Shown piece after piece: positions 8,136 through 18,520 of a stretch of 64,000 nucleotides of DNA. Below the pieces are notes generated by a model. The model did not search any database and had not been told where the DNA came from. It saw nothing but the letters and a program-made list of their open reading frames with translations. The position numbers were made by a program, and so were the translations under genes. Source of the stretch: Posidonia oceanica (taxonomy: Eukaryota; Streptophyta; Magnoliopsida; Alismatales; Posidoniaceae); the NCBI GenBank assembly GCA_037176725.1, contig JAZBRS010000077.1, positions 4,836,001 to 4,900,000 on the forward strand, read 5' to 3'. Each line of letters starts with the position of its first letter. Position 1 is the first letter of the stretch.

Positions 8136-9137
8136 CTACGCGGCCCAGACCAGAGACAAGAAGGTCTTCCATATGGCGCTATACCTAGCTTCGCAATCAG
8201 TGAACTTCTTGCTCAAGTAGTAAATGGCACTCTCCTTTCTACTGATCTCATCATGTTGGCCCAAGACGGCGTCTATGGAATATTGCGTGGTAGAAAGATA
8301 GAGAATCAGGGGTCTCCCTAGCACAGGAGAGACCAAGACAGGAGGCCTGAATAGGAGTTGCTTGATCTTGTCAAATGCAGCCTGGCAATCCTCGCTCCAA
8401 TTGATTTGTGCGTTCTTCTTCAGGAGCTTGAAGATCAGTTCGTAGATAGGTGTGTGTTGCGCAATGAACCGGTTGATATACTGTAGATGCCCCAGCAGGC
8501 CTCTGACTTCTTTCTCTGTCTTGGGAGGTGGCATGTCCACGATGGCTTTGGCCTTGCTCGGGTCTACTACAATCCCCCTCTGGCTGACAATGTAACCTAG
8601 TAGCTTGCCGGATGATACCCCGAATACATATTTGCTGGGGTTGAGGCGAAGCTTGTACTTCCTTAGGCAGTTAATGAGCTTTTTGAGGCAGATAAGGTGA
8701 TCCTCAGGCCCTCTAGACTTAGCAATAATGCCATCCACGTAGACCACAACTTCTTGGTGCATGAGGTCGTGGAATAAGGCTATCATCGTCCTCTGATATG
8801 TTGCTCTGGCATTTTTGAGCCCAAATGGCATAACTTGATAGCAGAAGACTCCCCACGGGGTGATAAAAGAAGTCTTTTCCATGTCTTCTTCTGCCATTCT
8901 GATCTGATTGTAGCCGGAGAAGCTGTCCATGAAGGAGAGCATCTTGTGCCCTGCAGTGTTGTCCACCAGGACGTCGATGTGCGGTAGAGGGAAATCGTCC
9001 TTAGGACTGGCTTTGTTCAGATCCCTATAATCAATGCACATACGGACCCATCTGTCCTTCTTGGACATAGGCACGATGTTCGCGAGCCATTCTGGATAGA
9101 GGACAACCTTGAGGAAACCAACACTGTGCTGCTTCAT
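8136..9137 (-). pseudogene. Reverse transcriptase of Tat-1 with YVDG active site
   Basis: The 333-codon frame holds the RT fingers and palm: VRMCIDYRDLNKASPKDDFPLP (31-52), SFMDSFSGYNQI with the first catalytic Asp D71, the PFGLKNARATYQR helix (104-116), and the YVDD box at 133-136. The box reads YVDG (codon 8,732-8,730), so the second metal-binding Asp is lost. Residues after about 275 (LILYLSTTQYSIDAVLGQHDE, IYYLSKKFTDCEARY) are the RT-linked RNase H, which in Tat elements is a degenerate remnant. RT motifs continue upstream of the first Met to about 9,180, where a TAG interrupts the frame, so the ATG at 9,137 is not the real start. The region belongs to a gag-pol polyprotein. Confidence 0.93.
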
Positions 9138-9334
9138 GATTTCCTCTTTGATCTTGAGTAGCCACTGCGGTTGCCACTTCTAAAGCTCCTACTTTACTCG
9201 CTTCGTGTTTGGGTCCAGTGGCAAGTTGTGCACCACGATCTCGACATCAAGGCCAACCATGTCTTCATAACTCCAGGCGAAGACATTTGTATATTCCATA
9301 AGGAATGCAATAAACTCTACTCTAGCCTGGGGCA

Positions 9335-9616
9335 TCAGTAGGGCGCTGATGCGGACCTCCTTGACATTTTAGCTGTGCCAATGTTGATGACCTCTGTCTC
9401 TTCCTCAACATGGAGATTGGGCCCTTCTGGGTCGTCATCATAAGGCTGGAACTCAGGCGGTGGTTCATCATTCTCATCTACGCCTGTATCGTTCTCCTCC
9501 TCATATGCAATGAGTTCCGAGAGGATCTCCTTCTCAAATGTGGGGTCTGTAATGTCGAAGGAGTGGACATGTTCCGCCTCTTGATCTTGATGACGCCTCA
9601 AGATGGTCATGCTCAC
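9335..9616 (-). pseudogene. Acidic linker upstream of RT in Tat-1
   Basis: This is a 93-codon frame with an acidic centre (YEEENDTGVDENDEPPPEFQ) followed by EEETEVINIGT. A similar EETEVINLGT-type segment commonly precedes the RT of plant Tat polyproteins. It has no catalytic role that I recognise. It lies in the stretch joining protease to RT, and the frame stops before the RT fingers. Confidence 0.6.
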
Positions 9617-10870
9617 CCGAGTATTTCTGTGGGCTCGGTGGGTGACGTCTACTTCAATGGCCCCTGGTCCTGCTGACTGATCTGACTGCTCTAGCTGCTC
9701 TGTCTATTCCGGCTGCTCTAGCACCACTGTCACTACTGGGACCGGCTAGACTGCTGGGACTGTTCTGTCTGCTACCGCTGCTATCTGTACTGTTCCCTCC
9801 TCCACGTCCTCAGATGCACTTGCAGGGAGTGTCGGAGACGGACAACTGTTCTCTAGGCGACAAATCTGTGTATTGTCACCAAATGCGCTACTTGTGCGGG
9901 GCATGCACCGCACGAACCATCTAGACCCGCCTTCTAGCTGCGAAGTGATCAACTTGTCCGGTCTAGTGGGTGCTACCTCTAGTTCTTCTTCCAAGACCAT
10001 GATTGAGGAATGGTCTTGCGGTGGGGTGGGACTCGTGGCCACGGCTTTCCCTTTCCTCAACGCCTGCTACTCGGTGGCGTCTTCAGCCAATACCGCGAGT
10101 TGCTCTTAGAACAGCAATTCCAAGTCTCCAAGCCTGTCGGCCACCTAGGCTTCTGCGGTCGCACCATCCTTGTCTTTTGAGGGTGTGTCGACATAGTAGG
10201 CGTAAACGGCCTCTTCAGAGTGTTGCCCGGTGATTCCTCTGCCTACGGGGTCTGCTCTTGCTTTTAGACATATCATCGACCGGGGCATTTGTTCTATTAC
10301 TAGCTGGCTGGCTGGATGACCTCCTGGCGCGGCTGGTTGCGGCACTGAGGCAATCAGAGATGCGAATAGGCCGGTCAGGGATGCCACTGACAGTGGCGTC
10401 GACAGGGACAATGCCATGGCTGGAGGGGAGGCAAAGGCGCACTTCTGAAGGTCCAATAGCTGGGCGGTTGCTCTGAGGGATGAATCGCCGGCACCCGTGT
10501 GTGATGGTGGTTGTTTCTCTGTAGTAGCGGTAGAGGTCGTCCACAATGTTGGATCTGCTAAAGCTGACGGCAGTATGACTGATGACGCTGCCTGCTTTGC
10601 TTGTAGAGCTGCTGATGAGGCAGGCTGAGTCACGCCGTCGCCTGAATCGATTGATTATACCCCCAGAAAAGGTAACTTCTGTACTGATGCAGCTGCAGTC
10701 ACGAGTGGACAAGTGGCTGGTGCCTACAGAAGTGCTCTTGATTCTGGAGCTGTCAATGTAGCTGTCGTAGGCATTGGTGTAGCTGTAGAGGGGGAAGAGG
10801 CTATCATTCCTGACACAGAGTTAGTAGAATCTACCACTGTAGCAGTAGAGGGAAGAGCCAGACAAACTGA
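9617..10870 (-). pseudogene. Low-complexity linker between G-patch segment and RT in Tat-1
   Basis: Ser/Ala/Pro/Thr-rich codons with several stops and frame changes. The piece at 9,746-10,060 starts MRKGKAVATSP and contains DHSSIMVLEEE. A matching LRKGK...DHTSIMVLEE stretch occurs in Tat-3 at 36,159-36,341, showing that it was once translated. No domain is recognised. In Ogre elements an intron is known between protease and RT, which may explain part of the poor coding quality here, but I cannot place splice sites with confidence. Confidence 0.55.
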
Positions 10871-11350
10871 TCAGGAGATTGCAAGGCTGATTTGGGCCTC
10901 TTCCTTGGACTGTGCTGGGACAACCGTGTCGGACTGCTCCTCATCGGAATAGTAGTCCTCTATGCAGACCCACTCCTCTGCTGGCAGTGGGGTGCTCCAG
11001 CACAGTGCTGGCTGGGCTATTGCTGGGCTCATGTTCGGGTCGAGAATACCTGCACTGACAAAGTTAGTGAGGTCCTGAGGGATCACGAGCTTCCGTCCCC
11101 TTGAATGCAGGAGCTCACCATCGTAGGATAGCCATTCATATCCCAGGCCTTGGAACTTTTCGCGCTCCTCAGTTGCAACCGGCTCGGCGATCCCTTGGCC
11201 GTGATGCCCAAGTGGCGTTCCCATCTCATAGCCCCACCTGCGGCAAATGTTCTCGACTATCCTGGAAGGGCTATAATGAACGGTCAGAGAGCTGACACAC
11301 TCAAGAAGAGGGATAAAGTTAACTAGCTCAAACCAGTTAACACGGTACAA
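10871..11350 (-). pseudogene. G-patch-like segment of the Tat-1 polyprotein
   Basis: The frame reads VENICRRWGYEMGTPLGHHGQGIAEPV, a glycine-rich pattern (GYxxGxxLGxxxQGIxEP) of the G-patch type found after the protease in many plant Tat elements. It continues as FQGLGYEWLSYDGE and an acidic EEWVCIEDYYSDEEQSD tail. G-patch domains are usually RNA-linked; the role in retroelements is not established. The same segment is present in Tat-3 (36,740-37,190), and its beginning is the last recognisable part of Tat-4. Confidence 0.7.
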
Positions 11351-11374
11351 GGTATCCGATGGCTTAAAGTCAAA

Positions 11375-12163
11375 TTAGATAGTTTGCTGGGATACAGAAG
11401 AGATCACCTTGACCGGTTCCTTGTCAAAGTTTTCCACCATGACAATGATGACATCGTCGCCCCAGCGAAACTTGATCATGTGGTGGAGGGTCGAGGGGAT
11501 CACTTGATGCTTGTGCAGCCAAGGGCGCCCAAGCAGAAGATTAAAAGAAGGCTCCAAGTCGACAACATAGAATTCTACATCTAATTCGACTGGGCCAATG
11601 GTAAGAGGAATAACCAAGATCCCCAAAGAATCATGGTGCGTATTGTCAAAAGAGGTCATTCCCTTCACGACTGGCGTGATATCCTCGGCTTTGAATCCGA
11701 GCTTCAATGCTATGCACAGGGGACAGACGTTAAAGCCTGACCCATTATCCACTAGCGAGAGGGGAATGCGGAACCTTTTGAACCGTACTGTGATAAACAG
11801 GGGCTGATTATGGTTAGTCCTCGCTGGAGGCAGTTCATCGCTCGAGAAAGAGATGACCTGCGGCTCTGCGATCATACCCACCATATTTTCCAAAGTTGTA
11901 GGATCGATGGTTTGGGACACATGGGCGGCCTGGAACACATGAAGAAAAGCCTCTCGGTGCTCGCAGGAAGAATGTATCAGGTCCCAAATGGAGATGTCAG
12001 CCTTGACTTTTTTCAGATGGGCCGTTATGTTAGCTGAAGGCTGGTCTTTTTTGGTGGTGGGGATAATGGCTCTGATGGCAGGTTCTATAGAGGTGGGATC
12101 AGGGGATTGGCTTGTTGATGGTTGGCTCACTGGTAGGGATTGGCCTACTAGTAGTTGGCTCAT
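11375..12163 (-). pseudogene. Aspartic protease region of Tat-1
   Basis: The 262-codon frame has an N-terminal part with KVKADISIWDLIHSS and HREAFLHVFQAAHVSQ (residues 51-84), a conserved pre-protease helix region in Tat elements. A retropepsin-like domain follows, with the active-site motif LVDNGS (D139) and the flap/substrate segment LLLGRPWLHKHQ (209-220). The D-N-G-S form fits the D-(T/S/N)-G-(S/A) signature. The protease would cut the gag-pol polyprotein. This frame is intact over its length and is the best-preserved open frame of the element, although upstream and downstream frames are broken. Confidence 0.9.
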
Positions 12164-12905
12164 AGGTGGAGTAGGTTCAGGGGGTTAGGCCTGGCTATTG
12201 GGGCTGCAGGTCTGGTTATTGGGGCGGCAGGTCTGTAGACCCTCCCTGACCGTGTGACATCCGCACATATTTCTGCAGCATAGTTGTATGGAACGCGGTG
12301 GGTATCCCTAGTTAAGTTGATTACCAGGGGAGCACGAGCTTCGAGCTCGAGAGGGGCCGCCAGGATATTTACTAGAGGGTGGATGGATGTGGGATGCTGC
12401 CAGGAAGGCTGTGTTGGCTCTGGTTGGGGTTTGGCTTGCAGGCAGACTTGGGGTTGAGCCTCTGGTCGTATGGCAGGCCTCGTGGTGGCGCACTCTGGCT
12501 TGGTGTCCAGTCAAATCATGTGAATCCCCGACTCAGAGCTGGCAAGCACCGCAAGATAGAGGGAAGGAGAAATAGGCATAGAAATGTCTTGAATAAGATC
12601 AAAAGAGTCCACCACGGATGTAGCGGACCTTGAGGGGAAGAGAAAATGTACACTTGAAGTCCCCGCGCCTCCTGGGCCAGAATGCTCTGGCAAAGGCTGG
12701 TGGACGATGCTTGGATTGTGGGGAGTTGTCCCTAATGCAGAGGGGGATGCTGATGGAGGGGTAGATGAAGATGCTGCCTCCCGTGTGTTGATACTGATGA
12801 CCTTTCGGTCAATCAGGTCCTGCACTGCTCCCTACAGAGTGAGGCAACTATTCGTCGAGTGCCCGACAACTCGATAAAAGTCGCAAAATTGATCCATCCT
12901 ATACC
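12164..12905 (-). pseudogene. Gag zinc-knuckle and spacer of Tat-1
   Basis: At 12,885-12,844 the frame reads FCDFYRVVGHSTNSC, a CxxxxxxxGHxxxxC zinc knuckle in which the usual CxFH histidine is Tyr. A TAG six codons later precedes QDLIDRKVISI. The rest is a Ser/Pro-rich spacer with VHFLFPSRSATSVVDSFDLI and SESGIHMI, also seen in Tat-3 and Tat-4. The knuckle would bind element RNA in the virus-like particle. Confidence 0.75.
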
Positions 12906-13157
12906 ACCTCGGAAGAGGGTTCGGTGGTGGGTGGATCTTGGGGGGTGTGAGGAGCGATGCTACCTTAGGGAGGACGGCGCTCAGCGGCTCCACTAGCTGA
13001 GTGAAGCGACGTTGATGGTTGGGCCGTCTCTACCCTTGGTATTGTCCTTACCGGACCGGTGCGACAGGATAGACCGATCGGGTGGTGGTGGTAATCTGTG
13101 GTGTGTGAGGTGCGCTAGGTGTGGGTGCATACACTACCGGATTTGGGCTAGACAGAG

Positions 13158-14977
13158 CTACCATGTGGACAGGAGCGGCAAGAGAGTCGACGTATGCAAC
13201 TGTGGTCCGTGGGGATCCCTCATTCTAGGGTTGTTGTTGTTGCTGCCGCCGTTGTTGTTGGTCTTGCTGCTGTTGCCGCCATAGCCGCTGCTGGGGGAAG
13301 TGGCTTGCTTGGCGAACACGGAGAGCGTCGAAAAATTGCCACTCCGAAGGGAGCTCTCCACAGGTGTGCCGACCCGAATCAGAGATGCAAAACTAGTGAT
13401 AGCCTGGATGGCAAGCAGAGCCCCAGTAGATGGCTACGTGCCTCAAATTACAATCTCGATAGATTCCTTATCAGAGGGTCTATCACGAACTTGTGCAGCA
13501 AGGGTGCGCCAACAGCCAACGTATTTCCCGAATGGCTCATTGTTTTTCTACTTAAGGGCGACAAGGTCCTCGCGCTTAGGGACCAAGTCAAGGTTGAAGG
13601 AGTACTGTTCCAGGAATGCCTTGCCAAGGTCGTTCCAAGTCTTGATGGTGGCCATATCAAGTGATGTAAACCACTTAACGGCCGGGCTAGTAGGACTCTT
13701 CTGAAACAGGCGGATCAACAATCTATCATCAGCCTGAAGCTGAGCTAAGTCTCCGCAATACGCCTTCAAATGGGCGATGGAGCAACCCCTACCATTGTAT
13801 TTATCGAAGGCCGGGATTTTGGACTTCGGTGGGAGTACTGCCTCTAGAAAGCAACAGAGGTCCTAGAACTGGTAGGAGTGGAAGTCCGTGCCCTGCACTT
13901 GACGAAGTGCTTTCTCTAGAACGGCGAACTTGTCGTCGTTGGACTCTGGAGTTGTTGCCAAAGGTGATGGGACAGTGGGGGTAGGGACTACATACGCCAT
14001 TTGGGTCACACCGAGGTGCTCCTCCAGATCCACCATCGTGTCGCCTGGTGATGCAATGGGATGGCCGGCGTATCCATGCAAATGTACAGTGGGTGCTGTG
14101 GGTGGTGCAAAGTATGCAAGGGAAGGAAATTGCTGATGCACAGGATGAGGGTATGCAGGATGCTGTGCAGTGAATTGTAGAGATTGTGGGAGCAACAGCT
14201 GCTGCAGTGGCACGGTGCCAAGTAGCAGGCCAGAGAAGTGCTGTGCTTGAACCAACCCGAGAGGTTGGCCACCAGGTGGTGGAGGTGCATGCTGTACGGT
14301 GAATGAAGTGTGTGCAGAGAGGGGAGGCTGCGCCCCTATCACCGAAGTAGAGAGCAGCTAGGGTGATGGCCGAGGCGGCAGTGCAGCAGGGAATGCCTGG
14401 AGAGCAGGAACAGGATGTAGAGGGATCTCAGGTGCAGAAGGAGCTGGAGGAGGGCGGACAGACAGAGCCATGCCCTGAAAGATCTGGGCAAGCTCTGCCA
14501 AGCACTGGTACCGCTCTTCATGGGTCCCGTCAGTGGGAATGTTGAATTGCAGTGCCGACAAGAGACCAGATGCAAGAGGGGGGGAAACAGACTATCCAGG
14601 AGGATAGGATCCTATGGCAGGAGCCGCTGCAGTAGAACCAGTGCCATAGATAATATGGCCCTAGGGATCGAAAGGAGTCGGAACGGTCTCTGGAAAGCGA
14701 GAGGCAGTCACCAAGGTAGCCTCAGTGATAGGATCCAAAGGGGCATAGACTTGCCCAGACCCTACGGTGTGCAAGGGTCCCCTAGAGGTAAAGGGGGAAA
14801 CCCTGGCATCGTAAGGGGCACAGAGGGTGTCAAGACGGGAGTCGAAGGGACCGAAGTGGAAACCCCCGCGACTATGGTGAGCAAAGGCTCAATGGCGCGC
14901 TGGTCCATAGCTGACCGCGAGCGAGTAAGAATAGGGCTGCGACGGAAGGGTGAAGGATGACACCTAGGAGGAGCTAT
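13158..14977 (-). pseudogene. Gag of Tat-1, broken by several stops
   Basis: Coding similarity to Tat-3 and Tat-4 begins at IAPPR...RRSP near 14,977 and includes a possible start Met at MDQ further in. A Pro/Gln/His-rich N-terminal half (13,866-14,575) ends in VLEKALRQVQGTDFHSYQF. It is stopped by TAG at 13,863-13,865, and the same frame then continues into the retrotransposon Gag (capsid) domain: FDKYNGRGCSIAHLKAY, QADDRLLIRLFQKSPTSPAVKWF, TIKTWNDLGKAFLEQYSFNLDL. Later pieces (VESSLRSGNFSTL) lead to the zinc knuckle. Gag would build the cytoplasmic particle. The identical amber codon occurs in Tat-4, while Tat-3 keeps TGG there. Confidence 0.87.
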
Positions 14978-16088
14978 AGTCGCAAAGGCAAATAGCTCAG
15001 AAGAGGAGGGTCGAGAACAGGTGACGCAATAGAGGTGTTAGTGAAGCGAAGCACTCAAGCTCTGACAAGGGAACTCGCTCACTGATCTCTATTGCAAACA
15101 AAGCAAACAGGTGTTAGAACTTGAAAGAAAACTGCAAATGCTTAGTTGGTGGTATGAATGCATTCATGCAAATGGTATGCTTTCTAGCATGCTCTCTCTC
15201 ACCAATCTAGTGTGTCCTAGTAAGTTGTCTACTTCGGACTCACAAGTGTGCAGGTCACGGACTCGGTCAGAAAGTAAGGCTCCCATCTAGACCCTAGCCC
15301 AGAGCTCAGGTATAACGGGTGGCACAGTAGTGGCCTTGACCTTGCCGAGGCATGGGCTGTACCCTCTAGTAACACTGACACGACCCCTAACAAGGGGGGA
15401 TAGACCGATCGACTCGCCCTATGCCAAAGCAGCTGGACGAGGGACCGAGACTATCGTTCTCAAACTGATAGGTAGACACAAATGAGATGATGCATGTCCT
15501 ATACAATGCTTCATGCAAAATGATTAAAGTTTTTTAATCTTGCGCATTTTATTAACCCAAGGGGGGTGAAGGTGTGTTGATGTCTCTAGTAGATCCTAGA
15601 TTTGACTTTTACTTGCTATTTTTAATTGCCAAGGGGGAGGGAGCAACCAGTCTCTAGTTGTCCTTAAAGCTAATGCAAAAGGGGAAGAAAATCACCCAAA
15701 CATGGCAAGCAAACAACATACAATCACTGCAAAAGGCATGGGCATGGCATGTGCAAGTGTATGTGGACATGAAAGTGGAAAGAAACACTTAGCATGTCAA
15801 AACGCAGGTATGCATGGCATGTGCAGGTGTAGTGGCATAGTAATTGTATAAAACAAAGCATTTACCACTCAAAAGGCATGTATAGTGCGATAAGCAAGTA
15901 TTTAGGCATGTATGTATAATGCATAAATAAAGCAAGTAAAGGCAATGTAAGCAATAAGGCAAGTAAATAGGCACATGGCAAGCAATAAAGCAAAGAAGCA
16001 GGCATAAAGCAAGTAATAAAGCAAGGCAAGGCAAGCACAAGCAAAAACAATGCAAGTGGAAAGCCAACAACAAAAGTCGGAGTCTGAA
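14978..16088 (-). other. 5' leader of Tat-1 between PBS and gag
   Basis: About 1.1 kb without coding potential. The part at 15,180-15,480, with GTAACACTGACACGACCCCT and GCCAAAGCAGCTGGACGAGG, is conserved with Tat-3 (41,090-41,340) and Tat-4 (51,970-52,230), more than expected for unconstrained leader. The 15,900-16,060 part is a low-complexity AAGCAAG-type repeat. A splice acceptor candidate (TTTGCAATAG on minus) lies at 15,096-15,089. Packaging or translation control signals are the natural candidates for the conserved block. Confidence 0.6.
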
Positions 16089-16107
16089 TCCCCAGCGAAG
16101 TCGCCAC
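16089..16107 (-). other. Primer binding site of Tat-1
   Basis: On the minus strand GTGGCGACTTCGCTGGGGA directly follows the LTR end ACTACA. TGGCGACTxCxCTGGGGA is complementary to the 3' end of plant tRNA-Arg, the primer reported for Ogre/Tat elements. Related sites occur at 30,295-30,313 (Tat-2), 41,858-41,875 (Tat-3) and 51,284-51,301 (Tat-4). Confidence 0.88.
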
Positions 16108-17579
16108 TGTAGTGATCCCGACGTTCGGATCGTCCATGCACGATGCCAGAGCTCGCGTACACCGATTGAAATCAGGTTCACTATTAGCAGGTGTATCCAC
16201 GAAGGGAAACTTGACTTGAAAACACTGAAAAAGAAGGGGAAAAAGGAAATGATAAGACAAATCAAAGTCGCCATTGTGTCTATTAAGTCGGGAGACAAGG
16301 AAAACCGGAGAAATGCATGAAAAACATGCAAAACCACACATAAAGATGCAATGCAATGCCATGCTATGCAAAGAAGATGACTCGTGCCAAGGACGAGGAC
16401 AGAACGGTCATTGCGAGCCAAAGAAAGGGTAAGGACTCCTGTTACGCGCGGGGAAGGTGTTAGACACCCCCGACAGGCCCGAGGAATCAGTCTTTCTAGG
16501 CTTACACTCGCATGTACAGGATATCGGCAATGCTTGCCTAACTGCACGTCCAAGGGACGAGGAATGCTAATGCCATGCTATGCTTACTAAAATGCATGCT
16601 TGACTGCTTAGATGCCAAGTATGCTGTGATTACTTGCCTAATTGTGTTCTAAGTGATGTGATGTACAAGAAAAGTAAACGTGCAACCTATGTGCTCAGTA
16701 GCGCTGTCTGTGTTCTGAACCAGATGAACCCTGGTTCGTGAGAACTCCAAGCAGTAAGCATCACTGCCCTAATGCAAATGCAAGTGATAAAACAAAATGC
16801 CGGTAAAACCACGCAATGCAAGTGTACATGCAAAGGGGAAAAGGGCAAAGGTAGAAAAGCCAAGTAAAACCATGCAATGCAAGTGTGAAACAAGCAAAGG
16901 GGAAAGAAAACAAAGGCATGAAAGCCTACTCTACATGCTTGCGAAGACAGGGTGCGAAAACAATGTATGCAGTGCAAGTGGCAGGTAATAAGTGATATAC
17001 AGTGATTCAAATGGGCTTATCTTGAGGATCTAAGGCCTGATCTGAAATAACTTTGGTTAGAATGGAAGATCATTCAACCAGGAAGACTTAGATAGTTAGA
17101 TCGTGAAAATCCAACGGTCCGATCAAAGGTTATTCAGGTTTCAAGTCAGAAGGCTCAAGGGCCAGAAAAAGTGGTCTAATAGGGACCTCGATGCAAATTA
17201 CCCCTAAGTTTGTGTGAAACAGGATGTATGCATGCATAAGATGTTGAGGATGCTTAAATGGATGCAAGAATGCAATGTGCTATGATGTGAGAGTGCAAAT
17301 GCATGCAAAAATGCAATGTAAGGACCTAAGTGCAATTTAGGAAAACTGCAGGGGCCTACATACAAAATGTCCCTATGTGGATGCAAAACAGGTCTAATGC
17401 ATGCATAAATGATAATGCAACAATGCATATGCTGAATCCAAAGCTAATTGAGAGGTATGCATCCAAAAGTGCAAGAAAAGGACCTCAATGCAGCTTTAAA
17501 AAACATGCAAGACCTAAATGCAATGCCAAGAAAGCATGCAAACATGCAAAAGTTGAAAATAGGAACTGATATGCAATTT

Positions 17580-18520
17580 TGCAAAATAGTTGGGCTTTAA
17601 TGCAATGCAAATTGGTTAAAAAAAATGCCATTTAAATGATGCATGTATGTAAAAAGGACTTAAATGCAAATAAAACAAGCTCCTGGACTTTTCTGCAATG
17701 CAAAAAACCAGATCTAAATGCATGTATGAATGCTCTGAGGACTGACTTGCAATTAAAACATTTTTATGGGTTTTTATGCAATGTAGTAAGATAAAGATAG
17801 CAAATTTAATGCATGATTTACAATTGACAGGACCTAAATGCAATTAAAGTATTTTTTAGGGTTTTTCTGCAATGCAATATGATTTTAAAACATGCTTTGA
17901 ATGAGGTCTAGAACTGAGTAGGACTGATGTGCAGATAAAATGAAATGTAGGGGAAAAAATGCAATGCAATAAGGTAAAATGTGATTTTTAAATGCTGTGA
18001 ATGCATGCTTTTGACTAAAATACAATAAAAGTAAAACATAGGATAAAAAATGCAATGCAATATGGCAAGTATGCAATTTAAATGAATCTGATAACATACA
18101 AGGGACTTACATGCAAATAAAATAAAATGCATGATTTAAAATGCAATGCAATATGGTAAACATGCAAATTAAATGCGATCCTAAACAGGTAGAGGACCTA
18201 TATGCAAATAAAATATAATGCATGATTTAAAATGCAATGCAATATGGTAAACATGCATATTAAATACAATCCTAAACAGGCAGAGGACCTTTATGCAAAT
18301 AAAACATAATGCATGATTTAAAATGCAATGCAATATGGTAAACATGCAAATTAAATGCAATCCTAAATAGGTAGAGGAACTTTATGCAAATAAAACATAA
18401 TGCATGATTAAAATGCAATGCAATATGGTAAACATGCAAATTAAATGCAATCCTAAACAAGCAGAGGACCTATATGCAAATAAAACATAATGTAGAATAA
18501 AAGATGCAATGCAATATAGT
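17580..18520. repeat. AT-rich LTR repeats with ATGCAATGCAA core, including a roughly 115-bp tandem array
   Basis: From about 18,110 to 18,480 the sequence AAAATGCAATGCAATATGGT, AAACATGCAAATTAAATGC, AATCCTAAACAGGNAGAGGA, CCTxTATGCAAATAAAACAT repeats three to four times with a period of about 115 bp. Weaker copies extend left to 17,580. Corresponding blocks are at 25,320-26,030, 32,100-32,900 and, on the other strand, 48,950-49,700. They are part of the LTR and non-coding. Confidence 0.85.

Noticed and set aside
9410..9676. Plus-strand open frames overlapping the Tat-1 polyprotein (also 7,621-7,926, 10,713-10,952, 11,810-12,188)
   Set aside because: Antisense shadows of the minus-strand gag-pol coding region.
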